Counted from the stretch's first letter, positions 34,358 through 47,392 are shown. The stretch: 64,000 bases of DNA from Sequoia sempervirens (GCA_007258455.2 VDFB02047230.1:152281307-152345306), one strand, 5' to 3'. The notes: generated by a model not told the origin, from the letters alone. Program-made: numbers and translations.

Positions 34358-37099
34358 AAAAATCTCATTTTTTATCACTTTTCTCACAAAATTCTGCATT
34401 TTTGTTTGTGCACAGGAAAATTCCAACACTAGGAGCCCAACATCACTATTTTAGCACTGTTGACTCTCTAGTGTCGCCATATAGCACTGCTGGAAAATCA
34501 AACTCCAACGCTTTAGCCATCCTACCTAAATTTTTTGAATTTAAATTTTAAACGACATTGAGAAAAAGGGAGACACTATCGAGCTCACTAGTCTGGGCAC
34601 AGAGTGCCGCTAACTGGTAAGCGACACTGTATAGCACCACTGAGAAATAAAACTACAAGGGAAGTCATGGGTTGAGCCACTGGCAGGGAGTAAAAAGTTG
34701 AAATTTTACTTTAGCACATGCTTTTTCATATATGATAATTTTATCTTCTATTTTCTACTTTTTAACCTCTGTGTTTTGAAGAATCTAACTATTTTTAGTT
34801 CTTTTAGGTTGGATCAATTGAAAACGAAAGAGGGAGAAGCATGATGATAGTATTTCGCCAAATCAAAGTGTTTTTAAACACTTTAGTGTTTGCTCAACAC
34901 TCTTAGGAAACTATTATTTCTTTATGCTTAGGACACTAATTTCATTTAGGTTTTAAAAAGAATCTTTTCAATTTTTGCAAAGGGTTAAAATGAACATTAG
35001 GACTACAACTTAGTAGAGTTTGTTTTTTTGGTTAACAATTGAACAAAACAACTCTCATTTTTCCTTTGGTGCTTTAAAAAGAATTCATTATTGCTTTGTG
35101 GGATCTAAAATGAACATGTGCTATTTTGTTTTGTGAGGGCTTACTTGAACTAACTACATTGGAAAAGGACGTATGCGCTTCTCTCGTAGTTTATAGCGAT
35201 CTTGAAAATCAAAGGGCATTTTTCATGATTTTAGGTTGAGATAAAGAAATCACCTCCACACTTCATTTTGGGTTTAAGAATTGAACAAAATCTTGTGCGA
35301 GTGTGAGTGGAGAATTATTGCGTACATTCTCTCTTTTTTTGCAAACAAAGATTGATCAAATTACGGATATTGTCTTTACTCACTTTTGTTTATCCTAGAG
35401 GGTCTACCTTGGGGAAAAAGTACTCACCAAAGGGAATAACTCAACTGGTAACACTCTAAAGCCAAGAGTATTTCCAACTAGGATATAAATGTGGGTATTG
35501 GAGTAAACGCCAATATCACACAGTTGGCTCCGACAAGATGGATCTAAAAGGGGACTCTTGTCGTATGGGTCAATCTCCATGAACAAAAAGTCCTAAATAA
35601 AACCCATGTTTTAGAATTTCCAAAATCCTTTGATCTATTTTTTGGTGCACGAATGATCATTCTGAAGCCACCCCACACTTTTACGATCTTTAAGTAGAAA
35701 TGGAAAGCATGCCATGGGAGTTTCATGGGTGTTGATGCTTGGCTGCCTCAATTGACATTAATGAGCTGTGGAGGGGAGCTAGTGGGGTCAAGCATCTAAC
35801 CATTCAATAAAGATAAGCATAGCTCGACTTGTCCAAGTGGGAATCCAACAAATATAGTCTTCCACATCCATAGGGTTGTACTTATTCGTGGTTTCAAAAA
35901 TGCTTTGCTTGTTCAAAAACATCTTGGAAACAAACACTTAAACTTCATCATCAAAATTTCAAACCCTTTAGGAGACAAATACAATTGACTCAATCCATAT
36001 GTTATTTCTTTCCCTTGGGATTCTATCCTTAGAGGTTTCTAAACATTGGATTACATCTCAATTTGTCTACTAAAATTAAACAATAGGTAACCCTTGCCTT
36101 GAATTCATCGAATTTCCACATAACATATTTTGTGGGATTTGAAGAAATTAAGACATTGGACATCTAGCTTGAAATTCTTAATCAAAGAAAGTGTTTGTGG
36201 TAAAATAAAGTCACTAAGCAAAGGTAAACAAAATGAACTCTCATATGTGTTGAAACCTCATGATTTTCCCAAAACAAAAATCCTTGGTTCAAAATCCGGT
36301 AATGTATGTTCAAATTGAATCATTCTTTGGTTATAAAGGTCTAGAGAAGCATTGCATGTTCTTCAATACCTAGGTATAGAAAAACAAATTGTCTTATTTA
36401 GGTTCATCTTGGGATCAAATGAAATCAAAATATTTTTCACCCATCCTTCAAACATCAAAACAAAAATCATCTCACCATCACCTTTTGAGAAATCTTGAAA
36501 ATTATCCTTCATGCTAGGCTTTTTGGAAAAAATCAAAACCATCAAATCCTTGAGATAAAATCCTTGAAATCTATATCAAATCACCTTTGGCTAGGTATGT
36601 GTAGATGCATCCTTTTTCATATGCTTAGTCAAAGTTATCAAGCCATCTTGTTTAGTTATGTATATGTAGAGACATCCTTCTTCATATGCTTGGCTAAATT
36701 ATCATCTTGTTTGAATAGGTGTGGGTAGATGCATCCTTCTCCCTACACATATTCAAATTATCATCCTTTGAGCAAATCTAACCCTGAGATAATCATCCAA
36801 CATCTTAGGGTCTATTTGTTCAAAATCAAAGCAAATCAAAATCAATCAATCAAGGGAAATCAAAGAAAATCAAGATGAAAATCCAAAATATATCCAAAAA
36901 ATCATAAAAATTCTAGCATTTCCCTCAAGATTTATCAAAATATCAAAAAATTCACATCATCCATCTCTTGCATCATCATCATATCACCTTTCGATCCTCA
37001 AGATATCCTAAAAAATTTCTACTTTGTGCATAAAGTAAAAATCAATCCAAAGAATAAAGAGAATCATCTCGCATATTCTTGAAAATTGATCCTTGTTTT
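34358..37099 (+). other. Element A leader (5' untranslated region)
   Basis: This 2.7 kb segment lies between the primer site and gag without a supported coding frame. Near its end are three diverged units of about 60 bp. The last 300 bp (36,780-37,080) are rich in ATCAAAATCAA. Confidence 0.6.
36592..36772 (+). repeat. Three tandem units of about 60 bp in the element A leader
   Basis: Each unit has the form GGTATGTGTAGATGCATCCTT, then CATATGCTT, then a pyrimidine-poor end with ATCTTGTTT. They start near 36,592, 36,652 and 36,713. Confidence 0.65.
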
Positions 37100-39955
37100 A
37101 TGGTTCAAACTAGATCTCAGTACAAGAAGAGCATGCAAGCTAACAAAGAAACACCCGCTTCAAGTGATCTAAGCCAAATGAACATTGAAATGAATCTCGT
37201 CGAATCAAGTAATCTTTTCACTATCTCATCATCACAAACCCCACAAGAAGAAAATCAAGGAGAAGATCTTACCTTTGGGATGTCGCACGAAGAAATAACT
37301 GAAATGCTCAAAAAACCAGAAAACCATAAAATCATCAACATCATGATGAGGCTTAACCCTTCACTATACATGCTTGAGCTAACAAAACAAGGGGCCAAAT
37401 TATGTTTGGATTTTGATGTGAGTACTATAGTGGAGACATCTTTACCTCCAATATCATCCACCATTCCCATCTCATCTACACCCCCATCCCAAAGCATCAC
37501 TCAAAATATTCCACAAATCACAACATCTTTTGCTCCAACCCAACCTAATGTTAATAAGGGAAATGCATTTCTTAATGCTATTCAAACACACCCCCTTGTT
37601 AATTATCAAGATTTGGATTCCAATACCATCTTGGAACAAAACATACCCCAAAATCTGCTACATAAATATTTTCCTCACTTTGTATAATGATCCATCATCA
37701 TCATCCTTCTGCGCAACATCTCAAAATTCTCTCCTCACAAATTCGCAAGAAGAGGGAGACATGTTCGGACCAGGGGGCATTTTTGACACCAAGACATTTT
37801 CTCAAGAACTCACACCCCTCACGTTTTCACCTCTTCCACCATTCCCATCATCATCCACACCACTCCTTGGATTAGGGCTTCCCCCTTTACCAAGTATCAA
37901 TCAAACCAACATCCCAAATATTAATCAAAACATCACACAAAGCTTGTCATCGATATCGCAACAACTGATGACAACTACACAACAATCATGACAAAGCATG
38001 GTATCTCAAGGACCAACCACATCAATGGCACCATCCACCACTCAAATCACCAACATGACATCACCAAACACCACCTTCATAAATGCCATTTCGAATCCAC
38101 CACCACCCCCACCACCACCAACTTCCAACATATCAAGCCAAAACCACATGGAATTGCAAGCAACTCAACAAGCTACTTTTCAAAGGGGATTCCAACAAGT
38201 GCAAAAATAAAAAGTCGTACAATCAACTTCTCAGCAAGCTGCTCAAGTTGCGCAAGCTGCTAAAGCACCCCAAGCCACATTACAAGTGCAACAGGTCACA
38301 CAAGCCCAAGCTTTATTGCAACAACAACAAGTTGTTGAAGTTTCTCAAGCTACCCAAGCCACATTACAAGCACAAAAGGTTACTCAAGCCCAAATCCTAT
38401 TACAACAATAACCAGCACAAGCACAAGCTCAAGCACAAGCAACACAAGCACAAGCACAAGCACAAGCAAAACTTCTTGCACAAAAACAGGTAGCACAATT
38501 GCAAACATATTAGCAAGAAATAAAGCAATATCAAGAGAAACAAGAAGCATCCCAATTGGCAGCCCAACAAGCATTGTTGGAACAACAACAAGCACAATAG
38601 CAAGCACAAAAACAAGCACAACAGCAAGCACAACAACAAGCACAAATCTTAGCACAACAACAACAAGATCAACAACAAGCATTGTTCATACAACAGTAGG
38701 TGGAAGCCTACCTAACTCAGCAGAACATACAGATACCATTGAACAATATATCAAACAACCCACCCATCCAACCCACAATTGAAACACCCCAAAACACCTT
38801 CATCCCACCCCTTGATCTACAAAATGACATAACGACACAAATCAGGTTGCTCTCGCAACAAGTGCTCAATCTTCAATCAGGGTGAACCACAAAAAACCCA
38901 AGCAACTTGTGCCCCTATCCATTTGACAGGAGCCTAGTGATGAAACCATTCTCCAAGAGATTTGAGATCCCCAAGTTTGAGAAATATTGAGGGATGGGAA
39001 ACCCTAAAGATCACATCAGGGAATTCTAGGTTCATTGCATGGAAGTCACATTTGATGATAGTTATCTGATGCAGCTATTTCCTAGGAGTTTGGCGGGCCA
39101 CACTATGGAATGGTTCTCTCACCTACCTTTAGGAATTAGGACATTCCAAGAAATTATAGACACATTCATAAAAAATTATTCATGCAACATTGCAATGGAT
39201 GATAGTCTAGAAGAAATCTCAGCTCTGAAACAAGGTAAGGGTGAATCATTCGCTTCATTCCTACAACAATGGCGATCCAAGGCCAATCAGAGCAAGTGGA
39301 CCATGCTCGAAGAAAAACAAGTTTGCACCATCATAGCAAACCTTGATGGCCTCTTGGCATTTCATCTCAAGGCACAAGGGGTCACCACATATGACCAGTT
39401 GATCTCCAAGGTGCTCAACATCGAATGAGCCCTTATGACCCAACCTGCGAGATCAACTTCATACCCCAAACAACAAAACAACCACCCACCCTCCAATTAC
39501 AATGATAAACCTTGCACGTGGGAAATAAACAAAAATGTTCTAATGATGGTGTTGTTGATACCAAGGTGGTCATTAGTGCCCCTCACCAAAATACACCTGC
39601 ACCACAAATCCAAATCCAACACCAAAACAATCATCATGCAATACAACAACCAAACAACAATCCGACAATCAATAATCTCAATGATCAAAGGGGACCACCC
39701 CAATGCAACAAGAGTTATCCCAAATGAAAGTACACCACTTTGGGGGAACCACTTGAAGTCATAATGAAGAATTTGATAGATGAAAAACTCATCAAGGCTC
39801 CTACCTTTGAGAATTACCAAGAACTGAATGTGAAACCTCCTTGGTATAATGAGAATCAACTCTATGAATTCCATAAAATCAAAGGCCATACCACGAACAG
39901 TTGCATGAGATTATAAAACATACTCAAAGATATCATCGATAAAAGAATTATAAAT
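37100..39955 (+). pseudogene. Element A gag with Gln/Ala-rich region
   Basis: The frame begins MVQTRSQYKKSMQANKE at an ATG at 37,100; the frame is open from 37,079. A frame change near 37,680 moves it to the frame that holds the rest to 39,428. The N-terminal part is Ser/Pro/Thr-rich. 38,210-38,700 is a Gln/Ala-rich stretch built from CAAGCA and CAACAA units. The capsid core follows (39,000-39,428): FEIPKFEKY, AGHTMEWFSHLP, FIKNYSCNIAMDDSLEE, QGKGESFASFLQQWRSKA. A zinc-knuckle-like motif, EFHKIKGHTTNSCMRL, lies near 39,880. At least five in-frame stops, several in codons that are CAA or CAG in the repeat, make it a pseudogene. The N-terminal Gln-rich extension is longer than in most plant Gags. 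Confidence 0.8.
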
Positions 39956-41395
39956 GTGGAACAACCTGTAAGAAACCAAGATCTTAAGATATACATGAAT
40001 CTGATGCCTAATCATGGCAATAAAGGCAATAACAATGATAAAGGGAAAGGCACCCACACAAACATAAATCATTTGTATGAAACAGTCATCGCCTCCCTAG
40101 CTGAAAATTGCATGATCATCACCATCAAAGGCGCCCATGCCGAAGATTTTGGAGTCACCACAAGAGGTGGAAAAGTTACCATCATAGGATCATCACAGCC
40201 AAATAGAGCCCCTACATCTAAATTTGTCCCTAATGGTTACAATGTCCTATATCAGCTCAAAAGAATGCCAACGCAAATCTCCATCATGGAGTTGCTAAAA
40301 ATCTCATATGCCCATACTAAAATTCTTGACGAAGCATTGGCTTCATCCACTATCCCCATAGATCTTGATGCAGAGCAATTCCAAGCTATGGTCAGAAATA
40401 TCATTATGCCAAATCTCCTCACATTCTCTGACCAAGATTTCCCCGCTCAACCATCTCACAACCATGTGCTCCACTTAGGAGTGATAGTACACAAAAGCAT
40501 AGTCAAAAGGGTCTTGGTGGATGGAGGTGTGGGCTTGAATATTTGTTCTCTCAACCTCATCAAACAATTGAAAATCTCAGAGGATTCTATCGACAAAGGA
40601 AAGGGTATCACAATAAGAGCATATGATGATCAAGAAAGAGTGTCTTATGGCATGATAAAAATACCTATTCAAGTAGGGCTGGATATTATGGAAACCACTT
40701 GTCAGGTCTTAGACCTCCACTTGCCATATAACATCCTCCTAAGATTCCCATGGATTCATGCGATGAAGGCAGTAGTGTCAACTTTCCATCAATGTGTGAA
40801 ATTTACACATGAGGGACAAGAAGTAACCATCCATGGAGATCTTGAACCCTTCTCCTATTGCAAAAGCCTTGAAGCAAAGTACTATAAAATCCCCCAAGTA
40901 CCAAAAAATGATGAGGGCCAATCTACACCATACATCGATCCTGCCACTCTCGCATCCACTTCTGTGACAGAGACAACGACCACTACCACCATCCCCACCA
41001 TCTCTGACATTAAGGTCATCATCCAAGATAATGATTGTGGAAACTACAAGCTCCCTAATAATTCTTTTGTGGTAGGAGAGTTACCACAATCTCCTAGATC
41101 ACGAGGACATCCACAAATAAATGAAACCTCCACATCCCAAACATCTCCTGAAGATTATCCCAACTTCACAAGTTGGGGAGATCTTGGCCAAGAAGTTATT
41201 GAGGTGGATCCATCTCATATGCTATATCAAGATGAAAGACCAGTAGCTAATTTACCAATGGATGACAAAAGCAAGGGTCTGCAAATGATGTTCACAATGG
41301 GCTACGACAGAAATCAAAGACTTGGACAAAACAACAATGGGCTTATAACACCTATCATTCTAGAGACGCGATCGATAACAAATATTGTCCTTTGA
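39956..41395 (+). pseudogene. Element A protease segment with G-patch-like tail, 480 open codons
   Basis: This is the longest open frame in the window. The aspartic protease core is LHLGVIVHK, then VLVDGGVGLNIC (active-site Asp at 40,520), a flap-like region (RAYDDQERVSYGMIKIP) and LRFPWIHAMKAVVSTFHQ, which matches the G-R-P-W-I-H-A segment of Tat-like proteases. A Thr/Pro-rich linker follows. At 41,273-41,370, KGLQMMFTMGYDRNQRLGQ then NNNGLITPI has the Gly spacing of a G-patch, an RNA-binding motif known after the protease of betaretroviruses. No internal stop is present, although the frame is cut off from gag and from RT by stops. No start codon is expected because it is part of a polyprotein. 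Confidence 0.8.
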
Positions 41396-42207
41396 TGTAC
41401 CCCTCTGAGTATAACCATATGTGGTCGAAGTCCTCCAGCTAGAACAGTTAATAATCCTCCTCAGCCAACCCCAGCAGAACTACGCTTACCAGTGTCTACA
41501 GGTAGAGTCATAGATAACTTTACATTTGATATAACCAACGTCTATAGTAGTAGTGATGATGAGGATACCATGACCAACTTACCTAGGCTATTTGAGGATA
41601 CCGCTCTTCGCATGATTAGCACCCTATCTTTCGAATCAGACCACCAAAATCATGAGATCCTCCTAGTATATCCCCAACTCATCGACTATGACCAATGAGG
41701 ACCACTAGTTCTTGATACATTCGAAAATGATGAGGCACTCTCAGAATTCATGGGACTACAGGATAACATTCCAGATGGGGATCATAAAGCAGGGTTCATA
41801 ATCAAGCTAGATACACATGCCTATTATGGGGAAATGATTGAATCCCTCAGTCGCAAAAGTGAAAAATTAAAAATAATATCCAAGTCCTTGAGTGAAAACC
41901 ACACTATGGCAATCTCCGACCAAAAAAAAGTAAAAAGAAAGGATGCATCCAACAGTGAAAACCTCTCTGACATGCCCAACGATGGGCAATTCAATCTTCC
42001 TATTAGAGCTCTTCATCAAGAAAGATCAACAGTCCTGTAGAAAGATGCAATTTGGTCAACCTAGGAACATAGGAGACCCCACATATCACATTCTATGTGG
42101 AATCACTACTATCAGAAGAGTAAGAGCTCCTAGCAGCCTTCCTAAGAGAAAGACAGATAAACTTTGTATGGAGTTATGCTGACATTACAGGACTTGATCC
42201 AAAGACC
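41396..42207 (+). pseudogene. Element A linker between protease and RT
   Basis: Stop-interrupted frames (41,492-41,698 and 41,750-42,040) give acidic, Ser-rich sequence (NVYSSSDDEDTMTNLP, then FMGLQDNIPDGDHKAGF). The last part, before RT, keeps FVWSYADITGLDP, a conserved phrase ahead of Ty3/gypsy RTs. Unlike element F, there is no RNase H domain in this place. Confidence 0.65.
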
Positions 42208-42436
42208 ATGGTTCACCATTTAGTAGTATATCCAGAAGCAAAGCCTGTTAAACAAAAGCTTCAAAAAATGCACCCTCAAATCGCCTTAGTAGTCAAAATG
42301 GAGATAAAAAAGCTATTAGATGTAGGATTCATCCGACCGATAGGTTATCCAAAATGGGTGTCAAACTTGGTACCTATTTCAAAACCCAATGGGAACATCA
42401 AAATCTGCACAGACTTCAGAGACTTGAATAAGGCAT
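42208..42436 (+). pseudogene. Element A RT, N-terminal part up to insertion B
   Basis: It carries VYPEAKPVKQKLQKMHPQ, IRPIGYPKWVSNLVPI, NGNIKICTDFRDLNKA and then breaks off at the left GGCAT. The next codon is continued at 53,257 in the correct phase once one copy of the 5 bp duplication and insertion B are taken out. Conserved fingers-domain residues are intact in this half. Confidence 0.9.
42432..42436. other. Left target-site duplication of insertion B
   Basis: GGCAT here is repeated at 53,257-53,261. The bases just inside are TG at the left and CA at the right, as for LTR elements. Confidence 0.85.
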
Positions 42437-43670
42437 TGTTGATGGTGTTTTCTACATAGTAACAACTCATACAGAATGTAATATCCTATCTCTCTTGAAA
42501 GGTAAATCTCTATCAGCAAGCCTCAAGAGATAACCCCAAGGTATCTAATGTCAGGTCTTGACAATGCATAAACAACTCAGTGATAAAATGTGAAAATGTT
42601 GGTAATCACAATGGGACCTTACTACAAGCAAAATACTGAATCAATTTTATCAGATCTAACAATCTAATGATATTTTAATCCAAGATTGAACCCAATAATC
42701 AAAGAAAAATAAAAAAGGATAAGGGTTTCAAAGAGATTTCTAAATCTAATACTACTCCTAAGATTAGCAATGAAAGTAACCAACACTCGAATGGACCAAT
42801 CCCTCAAAACCGATCTCTATTTGACCCAGATAAATCTGCAATCTTCTAAGGTGTTAATATTTTCAAATCATGAACATTCATTCAACAACCCTATTGCAGT
42901 TGAAATGAACAAATCCTCACAATTGAACTAAGCACACTGAATATGAAGTCCAGGCTAACTTTGCAAAGCAACTAACAATCAGTTGGCGCGCAATCCAAGG
43001 CAACCCATAAAAAAAATTCCTACCCATTTTTAATCCCGACGCCTCGGACAAAACCCATGTCTTGAAATCTTCAAAATTTATCAAAAAACCATATTTTTGA
43101 GGGTTTTGATTTTTACACTAAAACTTCCGGAGGCCATAACTTTTGACTCGGGTATCCGTTTGCACTGAAATTTGACGGGTGGTTGTGTTATGAGATAACA
43201 AGCGGATTTCCAATTGGCTTCTTCAAAAGCAATTGGAACCCGTTTTGACCCATTTTCGGGGCCTCAAACTTTCATCTTGGCCCTCAAAACCCAAATTGGT
43301 GTTTTTTTCCAACATTTTGAAAAATTATTTTCGCTCATAACTCAAAATGCATATCTCAAATTTGGGATGTTAGTTGGCAATTCATCCTATCTCACCAATG
43401 GGTATTTCTTGGAAAAAATTGGGACTCTCAAACATATGACCATGAAGTTTCCTAAAATGGCAAAATTTGACAATTTTTAAAAATTGCCAAATCAGGAAAA
43501 ATCTAATTGTCAACACTTTACACCCTTTAAACCCCAGAACTTGGTGTAGAATCAATCCAATCATATCCTTCAATCATTCTAGTCTTCAATCCAATCCTCA
43601 TATGAGCTTTAATCTTATCCCAATCTAAGCTTAACCAAACCCCTAATCTAGGCTTTCATCCATCTGCAGT
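42437..43670. other. Left terminal region of insertion B
   Basis: The first 22 bases resemble the start of element G at 62,604 (TGTTGGTTGTTTTTC), suggesting related LTR families. No supported coding frame. The part after 43,030 includes AACTTCCGGAGGCCATAACTT and repeats of Leu/Phe-coding simple sequence, with no known feature. Confidence 0.45.
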
Positions 43671-44278
43671 CAATATCTTTGGATACCGAACAAAGTCTTA
43701 AGATCCCTCCCTCCATCTTCTTCAACTCTGTCCTATTCATCCATTCTAATAACTCCATTCATTCATTCCATGTAACCATTCATCTATTTCAAACCTTCAT
43801 CTATCATCTCAAAACTTCATTGAACCTCCTATCATCCCAAACATTCATCAAACCTCCTTCTATCATTTCAAACTCTCATTCAATAATCTTGATCAATCAT
43901 TTACTTATTCTGAGTAATCTTCCATCTTATCCATCTCCTATCCTTTCTCATCATTCATCTATCATCCTCCTAATTCATCTTTTGATTATTTGGATAACTA
44001 TTCCATCCCTGAGCTTCATGATCCCCATTCTCCCCATATAATCCAACATCATCTATCTTATCACTTCATCATTCATCTATATGGCATGTCATCCGCCCAC
44101 TTCATCTTTGATGATTTGGATAACTATCCCATCCTTGAGCTTTAGTGATCACCACCATCCTCCAATTCAATCCAACAGCTCTATCGTGTCTCATCGTGTC
44201 GGTCCAATCAGTTTATCCCCTTACCTAGGGTTATCTCTTCCTCTTTTGTCCATCATTTATCTTTGGCCTGCTGTCGAA

Positions 44279-44459
44279 CTACGTTGCCCTTGCGCTTTCA
44301 CGTAGGAAAGGTCAATCATTTGATCCGCCCCCGGGGTTCCATCCATCATCGATCTCTATTGTCCTATTCTCCATCCTATCTTGGTCATCCATCCAAATCT
44401 CCATCATGTTCTGTTGTCAACCTTTTATCGAACTATGTTGCCCTTGCACTTTCACATAG
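44279..44459 (+). repeat. Two hairpin motif copies in the 3' region of element D
   Basis: Copy 1: CTACGT (44,279-44,284) with ACGTAG (44,300-44,305). Copy 2: CTATGT (44,433-44,438) with ACATAG (44,454-44,459). Each is followed by AAGGTC, ATCATTTGATC and a C-run/G-run (CCCC..GGGG). The period is about 154 bp. Confidence 0.6.
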
Positions 44460-45564
44460 ATAAGGTCGATCATTTGATCCACCCCTGGGGTTCCATCATC
44501 GGTCTTTCTGCTTTGTCCATCTGATCCTTTATCATCTATCATCAGTCTTCAACTCTTGTTCCTATTTGTCTGTCCCGTCTTTATCATCCATCGAGGTCTC
44601 CTATCTTGTGTCATGTCTCTCATGTCGCGTTGTCAAGCTATGCCCTTATCTAGCTGGTTTTTAACAAACAAGATCCACTTGCATCATCATATCCAATTAG
44701 TTTTGAATATCCTGCGTCATATCAATCTTTTAATTTAGTATCCATCATCGGTCTCAATAGGATGCATCCTTCCTAACAGACCTCATCAATCCCATCCATC
44801 CCCTTGATTGATCGTATGGCAAAGGACATTTGAAATTAATTGTGATCTTTTGATGCTTTTGACTTTTGTTTATCATTTGAGCTCCCTATCATCACTTGTC
44901 ATGGTCACCTTGATCCATCATATCATGGTGTGCTTTGACTCGTCAACATAGGGGTGTATCTTCATCTTTTCTATCTTCTCGGTTGTCCCACGTAGTACCC
45001 ACCAAGATCTCTGAGGTCTTGTGATATGTTGGGGCATCCTTGTGTGTTTGTGGTTATTCCAATACTTGGCCCGACCAAGGTCATCGTGACTTTGGGGTGT
45101 TGGGATAGCCTTCTTGTTTGTTATGTTTGTTTTATGTATTAGACACTAATCTTCCTTGGTTCTTCATACCTTGGCGTCTTGTGTCTTATGCTATAGCAAA
45201 AATCAGTGCTCCAACGATGGAAAATTTCATTTGGATTTCATTTCCTCTTCATCCTCTCATCTATCAAAATCCCCCCATCCATTCATCCTTCATCACACTC
45301 CCCTCCCAATCTTCCATCACATTGCATCATCTTCTTCACCTCCCCTTGCATCATCTCATCCATTTCGATAGCACACCGTGTTCTCTTGAACCCGCATGTC
45401 CTCTCGAGGGGGCATCCTTCATCCCTAACTTTCATCTTTGCCCCCATCATTTTCCTTCCTAGTCACTTCTTTGAATGACTGGGGCATCTTTTCCAATCTA
45501 ACCATCTTCTTCTAGGTTCTATGTTTAATATTCTTTGAAATGATGCTACTTCGTAACACCATCT

Positions 45565-45579
45565 CAAAGAGGGGAAAAA
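45565..45579 (+). other. Polypurine tract of element D
   Basis: AAAGAGGGGAAAAA ends right before TGTAGACGTC. It is nearly the same as the tract of element A (61,898-61,911). Confidence 0.8.
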
Positions 45580-46856
45580 TGTAGACGTCTAAATTTGGAC
45601 ACTTAATTTATCCAAATTCATCCCCTTTCATCTTATTTTCATTAATTAAGTAATACTACTATTATTTATTTAATAGCTTTAATTCTACCAAATCCTAAGG
45701 TATTTAATCAATAATACCTTATCTCTTTAATCCTCCTTCCATCAATTGAATTAAATAAATATTCCATTTATTTAATTCCATTCATGTCACATCCTCCATC
45801 ATTTTTATCTTATCTTAATCCTTCTTCTAATCCCATCATTAGGATGTGCACATGCCTAATCCTTGATTAGAATGTGTCACATCCTCCAACTTTTGCAAGT
45901 TGGCCTCTAATCTCTCTTAGCCACCTAACCATCCTCTTATCCTCACTAACTAGCCTAATCAACCTCTCAAATAATTTTTAATTCCTTTTATCCTTCCAAG
46001 GAATATTAAATTCCTTTTCTCTTCCCCATGTCCTTATGGCATATGTCCTTGAGTCTACCTTATTAAAGGCTTTCTCCTTTTGGACAAGGCACCCCACTTC
46101 CCCATGTGAATTTTTAATTCACCTTTTAATCCCCCAAGGCACCCAAAAGGAAATTTTAATTCCTTCACTTCTCCCCACATGTCCTTCACCTATTCTTTAT
46201 TCTTTCCCATCTCCCCATGAGCATATTTGAGGAATTTTTAATTCCTCACATGTCCTCTCACCCACATGGGGACAAGGACCTCATTTATGAGGAGATCTTG
46301 TCCAATCCCAAGGTACTTTGTACCCCTCTCCATGTCATGTCCTTCTCCTTCCACCTCATGTCCACTTCACCTTTTAGGGCTATCTCACATGCCACATGTC
46401 AAGATGTGAGGGCTTGTGAGTTCTCAACTCACCTTATCCCTACATCTTGATATTTGGTGGCTCAATCTTGACCCTCCATTTCCCCTAGGGGTTCTCAAAA
46501 ATCCTATAAATACCCCCTCTTTTCTCCCATTTTGGGGAGATCATTTTTGCTAGCCAAACTCTTGCAATTTTGTTTCTCAACTTATACTTAGCCATTTTCA
46601 TGTTTTTATCTACTTGCACTCATCCCCACAACACCACTTAGCTTGCATCTAATTTCCATCCAAGGAGCATACACATCAAAGATCAAAGGGCCAACCAAAG
46701 GATCGACTCAACGCAAGGTATAGAGTTCTATTTTGTTGCTTTTATCCTGCATTATTTCCAACTTAGGCTAATCTTGAGGTGTAGGTTGTTTTGGTGTTTT
46801 ATTTGCACTCTTTTACTTGCTGCTCGTTTTCTAACGCTCACATTTGACCTATCACA
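45580..46856 (+). repeat. Element D 3' LTR, 1,277 bp
   Basis: It starts TGTAGACGTCTAAATTTGG after the polypurine tract and ends TTTGACCTATCACA. TATAAATA lies at 46,505-46,512. Its size and first seven bases agree with A's LTR, but the rest differs, so it is a sister family. The sequence after 46,856 belongs to the next layer of insertion B. Confidence 0.75.
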
Positions 46857-47392
46857 GAAGGATTGCTACAACATTCAAGTATCAAATTGCAAACATTACT
46901 GAATCAAATCTAATCTAAATGTTAACCTCCTCAAAGCAATTTTAAAGATGGAATAACAAGAACCATACAAGACAAAAGAACACAAGTATGGCACCAAATC
47001 ACATTGTCATTAGTTGCATTCAAATTATCCACTATAGCAACAATTCCAAATTTTTGTTACAATATTTGCTTGAGAACAACTACTTGCTAACTTGCTTTAC
47101 TTCTAACTATTTCTTTTCTATTCTACTTCTATCTTCTAATTACAAATTCTAACTATCTAACCATTACAAATGAGGCGAAATGCCAAATATATAGAATTTC
47201 CCTAGAAAAACCTGTTGTCCAAGCAAGATCCTGCGACATTAATGGCACAACAACTTGGTCAAGAGAAACCCATAGTCAGTCAAATAAGCATTAAATGCAC
47301 ATTCCATCTAAGTTAGCCTAGGATCTGCAATGCAGTTCAAAGCAATGCACGGGAAGATAATAGGGAAGCACAAATTGCGTTGCAGCCTATCA
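46857..47392 (-). other. Segment downstream of the insertion B ORF
   Basis: 536 bp between D's LTR and the stop of the minus-strand ORF. It is AT-rich, with no coding frame, and probably the 3' untranslated part of the ORF transcript or the edge of a lost LTR. Confidence 0.4.

Larger units (their letters stand above)
43671..46856 (+). mobile_element. Element D: 3' untranslated region and 3' LTR of a gypsy element related to A
   Basis: The 3' region (about 43,671-45,564) is rich in CATCCATCATC and holds two copies of the CTACGT/ACGTAG hairpin motif that also occurs twice in A's 3' region. It ends in a polypurine tract and a complete LTR (45,580-46,856). No pol sequence or 5' LTR is seen, so D is truncated at its 5' side; the left limit is approximate. 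Confidence 0.65.

Noticed and set aside
38380..38682. Minus-strand Leu/Val-rich frames that look like a membrane protein
   Set aside because: They are the antisense reading of the Gln/Ala-rich CAAGCA repeats in gag, where CTTGTG and TTGTTG give Leu and Val by composition.
40778..41026. 82-codon minus-strand frame
   Set aside because: It is the shadow of the well-supported protease frame of element A.
44279..44459. CTACGT/ACGTAG to CTATGT/ACATAG as firm covariation
   Set aside because: Again both changes are CpG transitions, so the single pair does not prove RNA pairing.
45118..45478. Overlapping His/Pro/Ser-rich frames in the 3' region of element D
   Set aside because: CATC-rich low complexity makes several frames open together; no domain or start context.
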